DNA of 64,000 nucleotides, taken from NCBI GenBank assembly GCA_020205615.1, contig CM035168.1:131760795-131824794 (forward strand). The letters run 5' to 3'. The position numbers and the translations under genes were made by a program. The notes below the pieces were generated by a model, which was not told where the DNA came from, searched no databases, and worked only from the letters and a program-made list of their open reading frames with translations. This stretch comes from Panax quinquefolius (lineage: Eukaryota > Streptophyta > Magnoliopsida > Apiales > Araliaceae). Numbering within the stretch: position 1 is the first letter of the stretch; each line of letters begins with the position of its first letter. Of the stretch, positions 11,908-23,940 are shown piece by piece.

Positions 11908-12800
11908 TCACAAAATGCAAGCGATTCAAAGAGTTGGGACCACCGAATTTAAAGGAAAGCGAGATCCGATCATAAGCGGAAACATGGGTCAAACAAATTA
12001 CCAAGATATTCGATGTCTTGGGACGGAGAACGAAAGTTCCATTCGCCACCTTTATGTTCCGTGGTGAGGCAGACTCTTGGTGGAGAGTCGTGAAGCGCAC
12101 TCCATCGGCCCGCAAGACTTCAAAGATGTCTTGGGAGGCGTTTCAGAAACTATTTAATGACAAATACTTTTCACGAAAGTGTTCGTTATATGAAGGAAGT
12201 GGAGTTCATCGATTAGAACAAAATAATATGGCGGTGTGTCGAAGACGAGGCAAAGTTTGCAGAGTTATCCGTGTTTGCACCTCATTTGGTGGAGAATGAG
12301 AGAACGTATGACGCGGATTTTTCCGAGAGGTTTGAAACCCGATACGACAATATCTCATTTCTCATAAATTTTCTCTCTTCGGATGTTGTTAATGAGGCTC
12401 AATTGTCGAGGCGAGATAACGAGTATGTTTAACCGAGGGACCATAACCGAGGATCGTATTAGAGATAGCGATCAGCGTAATAATGATAACCCGGTGGAGA
12501 AAGAAAGCAGACGGACAAAATGGTAACCACTCTGGTGGTAATCATGGCCGTGAAAATAGAAGAAGCGAGTCGGGAGGATATTTTAAAAGAGGAGATTTAA
12601 CAACGACCATGTGAAGACGACAATGCCGACAAAGAATCGTTGGTTCTAAGGGAGGAGAACAACCACCCATTATATCGCTACAAATGCGGAAAAGAGAGAC
12701 ATATCAGTCAAAGCGCCCACAACAGTTCAAGGTATGCTATAATTGTGGAAAGGAAGGACATATCGCCGAGATTCGAGATATGCGATAGCGAAACCTAGTT
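11908..12800 (+). pseudogene. A1 gag, 3' part, with zinc knuckles
   Basis: Gag resumes after the solo LTR: FATFMFRGEADSWWRVVKRT at about 12045-12105 and SWEAFQKLFNDKYF at about 12130-12170 are typical Ty3/gypsy capsid motifs. Near 12670-12770 two CCHC zinc-knuckle blocks are visible in shifted frames, one of them CYNCGKEGH at about 12735-12762. Stops and frameshifts are frequent, and many coincide with places where A2 also departs from a readable consensus. Capsid and nucleocapsid roles are inferred from the family. It is not intact as read. Confidence 0.8.
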
Positions 12801-12906
12801 CAATGAGGGACGGTGACTCAAAAGATCGTATCCGAGAAAAGTCAAAGTCAGCGGTGCCCGGAAGAAAGCGTTTGTTGTGGTGGTCAAAAATCGAGAACCC
12901 AAATGA

Positions 12907-13300
12907 GGTGATCACGGGTAAGCTATTTATAAATTTTTGCGAAGTTTATACCTTACTTGATACCGGTGCTACCCATTCATTTATCTCTCCTGCTTGTGCT
13001 CAACGTTTAAACTTGACTCCGGATAAATTAGACTTTGACCTATCTATGGAAACTCCGTTAGGAGAAACTTTCATCACATCCACTGTTTATAAATCTTGTT
13101 TGATTCAAGTTGGCACCATCACCTTACCTGTTGACCTTATCTCTTTAAAGATACTTGCTTTTGATGTGATTTTAGAGATTGATTGGTTAACTACTCATCA
13201 TGCCAAAATTGATTGTTTTCGTAAGGTTGTTAGTTTTCATATTCCTAACTTGACTTTGTTATGCAATTCAAGCAACTAAACCATTAAAATCAATCACCAT
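12907..13300 (+). pseudogene. A1 aspartic protease
   Basis: This is a clean stretch of frame containing the retroviral-type protease active site LLDTGATHSFIS at about 12952-12987. It is followed by SPACAQRLNLTPDKLDFDLS and the conserved ILEIDWLTTHHAKIDC block at about 13165-13220, where most relatives have DVILGMDWL. It would cleave the gag-pol polyprotein. The frame ends at a stop just after 13279, before the linker to RT, so the polyprotein is interrupted. Confidence 0.85.
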
Positions 13301-13439
13301 CATATCTAATCATAAAGCTATTCGTTTATTAAAAAGCGGATGTCGCTTTCTTAGCCCATGTTTTTGAATAATATTCTGTTGTTATTGACTTTTCCGACGT
13401 ATTTCTGAAGAACTTCCCGGCCTACCCCGAGCGTGAAGT

Positions 13440-14720
13440 TGAATTCTTTATTGATCTTGAACTGGTACAAAGCCCATTTCTAAAACCCCATATCGAATGG
13501 CTCTATTGAACTTCAGGAGTTAAAGGTCCAACTCTGAGAATTGTTGGACATCGGTTTCATTCGGCCCTAGTACATCTCCTTGGGGTGCTCTGTTTTATTC
13601 GTAAAGAAGAAGAGCGGGAGTATGCGACTTTGTATTGACTATCGGGAATTGAACCATGTCACCATCAAAAATAGGTATCCTCTACCTCGTATTGATGACT
13701 TGTTTGACCCGATTCAAGAGGGCACAATTCTTTTCAAAAATCGATCTTCGATTCGGATATCATCATTTGAAGATTTGAATCGAGGATATTCCAAAGAGCG
13801 CCTTGAGAACTCGGTATGGGCATTATGAATTCTTAGTCATGTCTTTTCGGATGATTAATGCTCCTGCGGCTTTCATGGATATGATGAACCAAGTATTCAA
13901 GGAATATTTGGATCGGTTTGTTGTTGTCTTTATTGATGACATCCTTATATATTCCAAAAGTCGTGAAGATCATGAGCACCATTTGAAATTTGGTACTCCA
14001 AAGGCTTCGTGAAAACAAACTATATGCCAAATTGAAGAAATGCGAAGTTTGGCTTGAGGAAGTAGCATTCCTTGGGCACGTGGTGTCGAAACATGGAGTA
14101 TCTGTTGATCCGAAGCGAAGATTGAAGCAATACAAAGTTAGAGCAACCAAAAGTCGGTGATCAAGTATGTAGCTTTTTGGGCTTTCTTTGGTTATTATCG
14201 GAGATTCGTGGAAGGTTTTCTCGAATCGCTACTCCATTAACTTTCCTAACTTCGGAAGGATACAAAATTCGTTTGAGAGCGAAGAACGCGAGAAGAGTTT
14301 CCAAGAGCTTAAGAGGAGACTTATTTTAAGACTGTTCTAACAATACCATCTGGTTCGGATGGATTTGTTATCTACTGATGATGCTTGCAAAGGGTTAGGA
14401 TGTGTTCTCATGCAGCGTGGGAAAGTCATAGCCTATGCCTCATGACAACTTAAAGAATATGAGAGGAATTATCCTACTCATGATCTAGAGTTAAGCGGCC
14501 CGATCGTTGCTTATTAAAGATATGGAGGCACTATCTATATAGGGAGAAAATGGAGATATATTTAGACCATAAAAGCCTTAAATATTTCTTCACTCAAAAA
14601 AGAACTCAACACGCGGCAATGACGTTGGCTCGAGCTATTAAAAGACTACGACCACAATATTGATACCATCACGGAAAAGCGAGCGTGGTAGGCGACGCGT
14701 TGAGTAGAAGATCATATGCG
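13440..14720 (+). pseudogene. A1 reverse transcriptase and RNase H
   Basis: RT motifs appear in order across three frames: [20 protein letters not shown] (13592-13651), [13 protein letters not shown] (13670-13708), [10 protein letters not shown] (about 13815-13845), and the catalytic [10 protein letters not shown] (about 13930-13960), where IDD is the YXDD-type motif. RNase H is recognisable from about 14330 to 14660 by TIPSGSDGFVI and [17 protein letters not shown] sequence. Frameshifts lie at about 13720-13800, 14010, 14150 and later. As read, no active enzyme could be made, although some breaks may be sequencing errors. Confidence 0.85.
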
Positions 14721-14729
14721 AGAACGAAG

Positions 14730-16229
14730 TGCGATGATGTCAAGTATAATGATAGAGCCAACTTTAATAGAAAAAGTTAAGGTTGCTCAAGCCCAGAGCC
14801 AGGAATGATGCGTATGAAGAAGAAAGTACAAGAAGGAGCTATTCCTAAGCGAGAATTGATTAAGAAGGAGTACTTCGAGTCCACTCCAGACTTTGTGTCC
14901 CTAACGACTCTGATTTGAACTACAAGATTATGATGGAGGCACACAATACACCATTTGCAATCCATCCGGGAAGTACTAAAATGTATCGTGATCTTGACAT
15001 ACATTTTGGTGGAACAATATGAAGAGAGAGATTGCAAAGTTTATCTCAATGTGTTTAACTTGTCAGCGTGTAAAAAGCGGAGCATCTAGTACCTAAGGGT
15101 CCGTTGCAACCACTTGAGATTCCGAAATGGAAGTGGGAACACATTACCATGGATTTCGTTACGGGTCTTCCTACGGTTTCTCAAGGCATCAATGCTATTT
15201 GGGTTATTGTTGATAGATTAACCAATTCGCTCATTTCTTGCCGACACTGGGACACTTATTCCTTGAGCGTCTTGCTAGTATATGACGTGAATGAGATTGT
15301 GAGGTTTCATGGCATGCCCTGTATCCATAGTTTTGGATCGTGACCCAAGATTCACTTCAAGATTTTGGGTTAGCTTGCAAAAAGCTATGGAGCGCGGATT
15401 TGCGATTTAGTTCGACATACCATCCTCAAACGGACGGACAATCAGAGAGGATTATTCAAACTCTTGAAGATCTATTAAGACTCTGTGTCCTAGACTTTAA
15501 GGCCAGTTGGGATAAGTATTTACCATTGGTGGAATTCTCCTACAACAACAGTTATCAGGCAAGTATAGGTGTGGCTCCATTTGAAGCATTATATGGACGA
15601 AAGTGTCGCTCTCCAATATGTTGGGATGATGTGGGTGAAGCAACATTGTTGGGACCCGAGTTAGTACGTATGATATTTATTAGAAAAGATCCAAATGATT
15701 CGACAACGATACAAAGCGGCACAAGATCGACAAAAGAGTTATGCGGATCTTCATCGAAAAGGCGTGGAATTTAGTATAGGGGATCATGTATTGTTGCGAG
15801 TTGCTCCGTGGAAGGGAGTTACAAGATTTGGGAAGAGAGGAAAGCTCAATCCACGATTTATTGGTCCATTTCAAATTCTTGGTGAGTAGGAAATGTAGCT
15901 TATATACTTGCGTTACCTCCGAGTATGTCTCGTGTTCATAATGTGTTTCACATATCCGTACTTTCGTAAATATGTGAAAGACCGAACCACGTTATAGAGT
16001 TAGAACCCAGGACGAAATAGCGAAGACTTAATGTATGAGGAGGTACTGCCAAGATCTTGGATAGGAAGGAGCATGTCCTACGTGAAAGGTCATACCACAA
16101 GTTAAAGTTTTGTGGAGGAATCATGCTATATAGAAAATGACACAGGAATTGGAAGCGGAAATGAAAGCGAGGTATCCTCACCTTTTCAAACACCAGTACG
16201 TCACGTCGATTTCGAGGACGAAATTTCAT
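14730..16229 (+). pseudogene. A1 integrase with chromodomain-like tail
   Basis: The zinc-binding N-terminus is poorly preserved around 14930-15075 (HNTPFAIHPGSTKMY-like, then CLTCQR). The catalytic core follows: WKWEHITMDFVTGLP at about 15127-15171, a broken second motif at about 15330-15345, and [20 protein letters not shown] at about 15422-15481 with the third acidic residue. [20 protein letters not shown] follows at 15538-15597. After about 15890 the sequence PSMSRVHNVFHIS and a VIPQVKV-W-RNH...YPHLF tail resemble the Tekay/Del chromodomain, which in the family directs integration to particular chromatin. Several frameshifts are present. Confidence 0.85.
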
Positions 16230-16241
16230 AAGGATGGGAGG
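16230..16241 (+). promoter_or_regulatory. A1 polypurine tract
   Basis: AAGGATGGGAGG sits immediately before the 3' LTR (TGTAAG at 16243), the expected place for the plus-strand DNA primer. The A2 counterpart is AAGGAGGGGAGG on the minus strand at 19188-19199. Confidence 0.8.
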
Positions 16242-16242
16242 T

Positions 16243-16457
16243 TGTAAGATCCCAACTTATTATTAATGAAATTTAATTTTTCTATTTATTATTTTGAAAT
16301 AGTAAGGGTTGATTTGATTAATGTGGATAGTACGCAAATATTTCAAAATAAGCAAGTGGTTATAAAATATTCATTGTTGTCGGGGAATATTCGTTTGGTC
16401 GTGGAATATTAAATGATTGTCGGGGAATATTAAATGCGACAAGTATGCCCATATGTG
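16243..16457 (+). repeat. A1 3' LTR, first segment
   Basis: This starts TGTAAGATCCC like the 5' LTR at 3433. It is interrupted after ATGTG (16453-16457) by element A2 and resumes after the second ATGTG at 26647-26651. Confidence 0.85.
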
Positions 16458-19186
16458 TGGACGCCCCAAAATAGGTATACATCACCATTACGAGTTATCA
16501 ATACATGGTGCGAAACAATTACAACTTTATTATTACAACAAGTAAAAGCGTGAGTTTGAATACAAATATTATCTTCAGGCAATATCTATACTCAAATAAA
16601 TCCTCATCACATTTATTGATACATTATTTTACAAAATGGTGAGAACTACTAAACAATTCTTTCTAAAACCTTCATTCCATACCCCAGGCTTCGTACTATT
16701 TATATTCTCGCCTCACGAGAAAAAATGGAACAAAAAGGAAAAGGGTGAGCTCAACTAGCCCGGTAAAGAATATTATGACTAAGATAATATACAACAAATT
16801 ACCGTTAGTCTTCACGAGGGAAAAATCTAATAGAATACTGATAGACAACAAATTTTAAATCAATATTCGCAGTGAAATAATAATTCATTAGAAGAGTTAA
16901 GTAGAGAATGCAAACTACTATCTTCTATGTATGAATTTAAAAGTTCATAAATCTATCTTTTATCCTGTAACATCAATCGATATACATACGGAATCAAATA
17001 TTCATCTTTGCACTCTGGCCAAAGATATTCATCGATTAAGTCGTGTTCATCTAAAACACTGTTCATCTTTGCACTACTGACCAAAGATATTCTTGAGAAA
17101 TCATTCATCTTTGCACTACTGAGCCAAAGATATTCAATAATATCATCATTTAAGGCGAGTATGATGAAAATATTTTTAAAGAAAGCGAATCCGGTGAAAC
17201 AAAAATGACAAGGATTAAGGATTAAGGATTAAGTACTTTGTTTTATCTATGTTCAAAAATACCTCAAAAATAATCATAGTGGTGTAAAATTCGAGAATGA
17301 TCAAAACATGAATACAATCAAAGCTAGTATCCGAATAGATATTTTGGATGAAAAGAAGAAATTTTATTTTTAGATTGAATAGTCAGAGTATCGTCAATAG
17401 TCTGCAGTATCGTGAATAGTAACTCTAACACCAAAAGATAGAAATTTCCCAAAAAAAAACATCTTCACGCTTCATGAATAGTACTCGTGAATAGTAACTC
17501 GTGAATAGTAACTTCGTGAATAGTAACTCGTGAATAGTAACTCATGAATAGTAACTCATGAATAGTAACCCAGAGCATGAAAAAGTTCCAAATTTGATAA
17601 AAGTTTCAACCAATATTTGACATAATGATATTGAAGAAATAATATCATTTGAGAAGAAAATAACATCCCTTACCTCGAAAGATTAGTACTTAATTTGGAA
17701 TCTGGGATATAGTCTTTGAAGGAACTTGCATAAATCTAACAATACTCAAAGTATACTCAAAATACTCACAAGAATACGCTCGATAATATAGAGAGAAAAC
17801 TTGAGTTTACGGTGTGATTTTCAATTCTAACCTAAGCACCTATTTATAGGAAATTCTTAGGACACAAAGCAGAAAATTTAATAAATTAATAATATAATTA
17901 TATAAATTTCCTCACGCTTGCCTAGAATCTGATTTCAGCCATCAAACACATGCCACATTCTAGAAAAAGTAAGAAAAAACGTTTTTCTAATATTAAATAT
18001 TTTAAACTTCCAAAAATCAATTATTTTGAACTTGAATTTCAATAATTCATAATAAATAGCCCTTTCATCAGAAAATTCGAATCTCTTGAGTTTTTATAGG
18101 AAATTCAATTCTCTACAACTTTGCAGAAGAAAGTTTTTCCAAATTCCAAATAGAAATTGACCAAGAAATCCACAAGCGAGTCGATTTTACAATTTATAAT
18201 CAAATTTTAGTCGATAAATGGGGTCCCATGAGCATGTTTAACATGTTTTAAACATTTATTGCAACAAAAATACTCTTCCTCCTCGTATACTCATATATCC
18301 CACATTCGTTGTAAAAATATCACCATTATTATATTATTAAAATATAATAATATATTTAAATAATTATTTTATCGGAAAAAGATAAAATTTCAATTTTCAA
18401 CAATTGTCACATTAAAATTTTCTCCATCTATATCCACATAAAATCAATATTTTCCTCATCATATGAATCAATAATTAATTATTCACAAATAATATTCTGA
18501 GAATCTGATATTGATGACCGAGGCGGTTCGAGGAAAGGGGCTTTTCGATAAGAATTTCTTCTTCTTGGTAGCCTTGATTAGGTGACCAAACCTCTCCTTA
18601 GGCAGAACTTTCTAGACATTGCCAATAATGTTATCTAATAATATTATTAGGATAATATGAATTATTGCTTCGATAATGAAAAATCTTGTGTAATGACAAT
18701 TATTGAAACAACAATGAATATAAAATATCAGCATGACAATTATTAAATCGATAAAATCTTTGAGCAGTAATTCTTTGTAACCATTATTGAGTAGTGCCTT
18801 CTTACGTAAGAATCAATAATTGGTGCAATCTGGTGTCTCTTCTTGTGTTTTAACCATAGGGTATTTTAACGATGATAACTTGGTAACAACTACTCAGATT
18901 ATTTTTAAACCACTTATATTTGTCGTTTTCTTCATCCAATCGCTTTTAGTTATGGGGCCCCACACATGGTCGCTTGGCCGTAAATGCGAATATTCCCTGA
19001 CGATGCGAATATTCCACGACCAAACGAATATTCCCAAACAACAATGAATATTTTATAACCACTTGCTTATTTTGAAGTATTTGCGTATTTTACCCCTAAC
19101 TATCCACATTAATCAAATCAACCCTTACTATTTCAAAATAATAAATAGAAAATTAAATTTCATTAATAATAAGTTGGGGTCTTCTG
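16458..19186 (-). repeat. A2 3' LTR
   Basis: On the minus strand it starts next to the polypurine tract at about 19186 and ends ...GGGGCGTCCA at 16458. A TATA box (CTATAAATAG on the minus strand) lies at 17840-17849. A short array of GTGAATAGTAACT-like units lies at about 17465-17570. Confidence 0.88.
17465..17572. repeat. tandem array of GTGAATAGTAACT-like units
   Basis: About seven copies of a 13-18-bp unit, CGTGAATAGTAACT or CATGAATAGTAACT, lie in A2's 3' LTR. The matching array in the other A2 LTR is at about 24950-25035. A looser relative, GAATAGTAATTACCTT, recurs in the B LTR at about 28888-28985. Confidence 0.85.
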
Positions 19187-19199
19187 ACCTCCCCTCCTT

Positions 19200-20640
19200 A
19201 TGAAATTTAGTCCTCGAAATTGGCGTACGACGTACACAGTGTTTGAAAAGGTGAGGATACCTCGCTTTCATTTCCGTTTCAATTCCCGGTCATTTCCTCT
19301 ATAGCATGATTCCTCCACAAAACTTTAACTTGTGGTATGACCTTTCTTGGCGTGGGACATGCTCCTTCTATCCAAAATCTTGGCGGTACCTCCTCATACG
19401 TTAAGTCTTGACTATCTAAATCGGTTCTAACTCTATAAGCGTGGTTCGGATCTTTCACATATTCTGAAATCTGAGATATGTGAAACACATTATGAACACG
19501 AGACATACTCGGAGGTAACTAGCGAGTCTATAGGCTACATTTCCTACTCGGTCAAGAATTTGAAATGGACCGATAAATCGTGGATTGAGCTTTCCTCTCT
19601 TCCCAAATCTTGTAACTCCCTTCCATGGAGTAACTCGCGCAATAATACATGATCCCCTACACTAAATTCCACGTCCTTTCGATGAAGATCCGCATAACTC
19701 TTTTCTCGATCTTGTCTTGGTTTGTATCGTTGTCGAATCATTTGGATCTTTAAAAGTAGTCATACGTACTACTTGGGTCCCAACGGTGTTGCTTCACCCA
19801 CCTCGTCCCAACATCTGGAGGGCGACACTTTCGTCCATATAATGCTTCAAATGGAGCTACACCTATACTTGCACGATAAGCTTGTTGTTGTAGGAGAATT
19901 CCTGATGGTAAATACTTATCCCAAGCGCCCTTGAAGTCAGGACACAGAGTCTTAATAAATCTTCAAGAGTTTGAATAGTCATTTACGATTGTCCGTCCGG
20001 TTTGAGGATGGTATCTTAAGCCAGAATCGTAAATCCGTGCCCATAGCTTTTTTGCAAGCTAACCCAAAATCTTGAAGTGAATCTTGGGTCACGATCCGAA
20101 ACTATGGATACAGGCATGCCCGCAACCTCACAATCTCATTCACGTACATACTAGCAAAGCGTTCAAGTGAATAAGTCTCCGTGTCGGCAAGAAATGAAAG
20201 CGGACTTGGTTAATCTATCAACAATAACCCAAATAGCATTGATGCCTTGAGAAAGCTAGTAGGAAGACCGTATGTGAAATCCATGGTAATGTGTTCCCAC
20301 TTCCATTTCGGAATCTCAAGTGGTTCAACGGACCCTTAGGTACTAGATGCTCGCCTTTACACGTTGACAAGTTAAACACATTGAGATAAACTTTGCAATC
20401 TCTCTCTTTATATTGTTCCACCAAAATGTATGTCGAAGATCACGATACATTTTAGTACTTCCAGGATGGATTGCAAATGGTGTATTATGTGCCTCCATCA
20501 TAATCTTGTACTTCAAATCGAGTCGTTAGGAACACAAAGTCTAGAGTGGACTCAAGTATTCCTTCTTCATCAATTTTCGCTTAGGAATAGCTCCTTCTTG
20601 TACTTTCTTCTTCTTCATCACGCATCATTTCAGATTCGGT
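19200..20640 (-). pseudogene. A2 integrase with chromodomain-like tail
   Basis: Reading leftwards, the integrase core runs from about 20640 to 19650 and ends in a 'MIRQRYK...[11 protein letters not shown]' linker at 19741-19680. The tail at 19506-19279 has SRVHNVFHISQISEYVKDPN and VIPQVKVLWRNHAIEEMTG, the chromodomain-like C-terminus seen also in A1. The frame is broken at several points that differ from A1's breaks. The family role is insertion of element DNA. This copy is not intact as read. Confidence 0.8.
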
Positions 20641-20649
20641 GGCTTGAGC

Positions 20650-22020
20650 AACCTTAACTTTTTCTATTAAAGTTGGCTCTGTCGTATACTTGACATCATC
20701 GCTTTTCGTTCGCATATGATCTTCTACTCAGCGCGTCGGCTACCACGTTCGCTTTTCGGGATGGTATTGAATAGTGTGGTCGTAGTCTTTCAATAGCTCG
20801 AGCCAGCGTCATTGCCGCGTGTTGAGTTCTTTTTGAGTGAAGAAATATTTAAGGCTTTTATGGTGCGAATATATCTCCACTTTCTCCCCATATAGATAGT
20901 GCCTCCATATCTTTAAGCGAAAAAACGATGCTTTGCTGACTCTAGATCATGAGTAGGATAATTCCTCTCATACTCTTTAAGTTGTCATGAGGCATAAGCT
21001 ATGACTTTCCCGTTGCATGAGAACACATCCTAACCCTTTGCACGAAGCATCGGCATGAGATAACAAATCCATCCGAACGAGATGGTATTGTTAGAAACAG
21101 TCTTAGAAATAAGTCTCCTCTTAAGCTCTTGGAAACTCTTCTCGCATTTCTTCGCTCCAAGCGAATTTTGTATCCTTCCGAGTTATTTGAGTTAATGGAG
21201 TAGCGATTCGAGAAAACCCTTCCACGAATCTCGATAATAACCATTTAAGCCCAAAAAGCTACATACTTGATCCACCGAGCTTGGTTGCTCCAACTTTGTA
21301 TTGCTTCAATCTTGGCGGATCAACAGATACTCCATGTTTCGACACCACGTGCCCGAGGAATGCTACTTCCTCAAGCGAACTCGCATTTCTTCAATTTGGC
21401 ATATAGTTTGTTTTCACGAAGCCTTTGGAGTACCGACTTCAAATGGTGCTCATGATCTTCACGACTTTTGGAATATAAAGGATGTCATCAATAAAGACAA
21501 CAACAAAGCGATCAAATATTCCTTGAATACTCGGTTCATCATATCCATGAAAGCCGCGGGAGCATTAGTCGGTCCAAAGACATGACTAAGAATTCATAAT
21601 GCCCGTCTAGGGTTCTAAAAGGCGGTCTTTGGAATATCCTCGGTTCTAATCTTGGTGATGATATCCGAAGCGAAGATCGATTTTGAAAAGAATTGTGCCC
21701 CTTGCATTTGGTCAAACAAGTCATCAATACGAGGTAGAGGATACCTATTCTTGATGGTGACATGGTTCAATTCAGATAGTCAATACAAAGTCGCATACTC
21801 CGTCTTTCTTCTTTACAAATAAAAGCAGGAGCACCCCGAGGAGATGTACTTGGGGCCGAATGAAACCGATGTCCAACAATTCTCGTAGTTGGACCTTTAA
21901 CTCTGAAGTTCAATAGGAGCCATTCGATATGGGGTTTTAGAAATGGGCTTTGTGCAGTTCAAGATCAATAAAGAATTCAACTTCACGTTACGGGGTAGGG
22001 CAGGAAGTTCTTGAAATCGT
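20650..22020 (-). pseudogene. A2 RNase H and reverse transcriptase
   Basis: RT motifs are found on the minus strand from about 22020 to 21440: the FVKKK block and DYREL-like sequence near 21800-21770, [17 protein letters not shown] sequence near 21745-21700, GHYEFLVMS near 21605-21575 and the IDDILYIPKS-type catalytic region near 21505-21460. RNase H follows to about 20650, including IPSRSDGFVISC near 21090-21050. Frameshifts separate nearly every motif, so no complete enzyme is encoded as read. Confidence 0.8.
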
Positions 22021-22099
22021 TAGGAAAGTCGATAACAACAGAATATTATTCAAATTTGGCGTGTCTTTATTCAAATCCATAACATGGGCTAAGAAAGCT

Positions 22100-22560
22100 T
22101 GACATCCGTTTTTTAATAAGCGAATAGCTTTATGATTAGATATAGCGGTGATTGATTTTAATGGTTTAGTTGCTTGAATTAAATACAACAGGTTGGTTAG
22201 GAATATGAAAACTAACAACCTTACGAAAACAATCAATTTTGGCATGATGAGTAGTTAACCAATCAATCCTAAAATCATATCAAAAGCAAGTATCTTTAAA
22301 GAGATAAGGTCAGCGGTAAGGTGATGGTGCCAACTTGAATCAAACAAGATTTATAAACATTGGATGTGATGAAAGTTTCTCTTAACGGAGTTTCCACAGA
22401 TAGGTCAAAGTCTAATTTCTCAGGAGTCAAGTTTAAGCGTTGAGCACATGCGGGAGAGATAAATGAATGGGTATGCACCGGTATCAAGTAAGGTATAAAC
22501 TTCGCAAGAATTTATAAATAGCTTACCCGTGATCACCTCGTTTGGGTTCCTCGCATTATG
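22100..22560 (-). pseudogene. A2 aspartic protease
   Basis: The minus-strand frame at 22487-22296 reads HSFISPACAQRLNLTPEKLD and VETPLRETFITSNVYKSCLI, the same protease block as A1. The DTGA active-site residues just upstream (about 22500-22480) are disturbed: the region reads YLIPVHTHSFIS where A1 has LLDTGATHSFIS. The change from DTGA to PVH removes the catalytic Asp as read, by a short shift close to a CTG-type site. Confidence 0.75.
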
Positions 22561-22599
22561 ACCGATCACAACAAAGCGCTCTTCCGGAATCGTTGACTT

Positions 22600-23755
22600 T
22601 GACTTTTACGGGGACGATCTTTTGAGTCAAATCCCCATTGAACTAGGTTTATTCATTGTCTGATCTCGGCGATATGTCCTTCCTTTCCACAATTATAGCA
22701 TACCTTGAGCTGTTGTGGACGGTTTGGTGATATGTCCCTCTTTTCGCATTTATAGCATATGACCAGGGGTGGTCGTTCTCCTCCCCTTAGAACCGATTCT
22801 TTTGTCAACCTTTCGTCGTCTTCACATGGTCGTTGTTAAATCTCCTCTTTTAAAATCTCCTCGACTCGCTTCTTACATTTTTTCATGGCCATGATTACCA
22901 CGAGTAGTTACCATTTTGTCCGTCTGCTTTTCTTTCTCATTTGGTTATCATTATTACTGGCATTGCGCTATCTACGATGCGATCACGGTTGTGGTCCCTC
23001 GGTTGGTAGTACTCGTTATCTCGCTCTAATAATTGAGCCACATTAACAACATCGAATAGAGAAAAAGTTTATGAGAAATGAGATCTTGGCGTATCTGGGT
23101 TTGAACCTCTAAGAAACATCCGCGTCATCACGTTCCTCATTCTCCACCAAATGAGGTGCAAACACGGATAACTCTGCAAACTTTGCCTCGTCTTTGAGAC
23201 ACGTAGTCATGTTGTTTTGTTCTAATCGATGAACTCCACTTCCTTCATACGTATGTGAACACTTTCGGAAAGTATTTTTCATTAAATAATTTTCGAAATG
23301 TCTCCCAAGACATCTTGAGTCTCAATTTGGATGGAGTGCGCTTCTGAGACTCCCACCGGTGAATGCGCCTCGCCACGGAACATAAAGGTGGCAAATGGAA
23401 CCTTCATTCTTCGTGTATCCCAAGACATCGAATATCTTGGTAATTTGCTTGACCCGTGTTTCCATGGTGATCGGATCGCGGCTTTCCTTAAATTTGGTGG
23501 TCCCGACTCTTTGAAGCGCCATTTGTGACAACCCGTGAATTGCTATCATTTCCTCCTCTGTATTTTGAACACGAGTCTCCTCGTCGATTTTGCATGAGCG
23601 CAAAAAGCTTCTAAACATCCCTCGTTCATCATCTACGCTTTCGATTGGTGTTGTTCACGGGAGGAACATTGCCCGACTGTTGCACGTTCTCCTCGTTGGT
23701 GAGTCTGAGGCGTCTCCACGGTCTCATTTCCATTGTTAATATTCTCGATCGACAT
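22600..23755 (-). pseudogene. A2 gag with zinc knuckle
   Basis: Gag begins at the minus-strand ATG 23755 (MSIENINNGNET...). The block FRSFLRSCKIDEETRVQNTEEEMIAIHGLSQMALQRVGTTKFK lies in 23618-23490 with internal changes. Unlike A1 it is not interrupted by a solo LTR, so it shows what the A1 site looked like before that insertion. A CCHC knuckle (CYNCGKEGH) is at about 22708-22682. Frameshifts occur near CAG/CTG-type positions. It is probably non-functional as read. Confidence 0.75.
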
Positions 23756-23922
23756 TCTCAAATCTTGTCGTAAAACAAGGGTTAATTAAGGAAATCAATA
23801 TATCACAAATTATCCTTATATCTTGACCAACTAAAAAAATAAGCTTAGGTAGGACACTTAGCGAATGATTTACTCGTCTCTCCCCTCCTAGTTCTATTCC
23901 CGATCTCCATGAGAGATCATAT

Positions 23923-23938
23923 CCTAAGCTCGATACCA
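23923..23938 (-). promoter_or_regulatory. A2 primer-binding site
   Basis: On the minus strand it reads TGGTATCGAGCTTAGG, adjacent to the end of the 5' LTR at 23941. It carries the same two-base shortening relative to the initiator-tRNA-Met complement as in A1. Confidence 0.75.
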
Positions 23939-23940
23939 AT

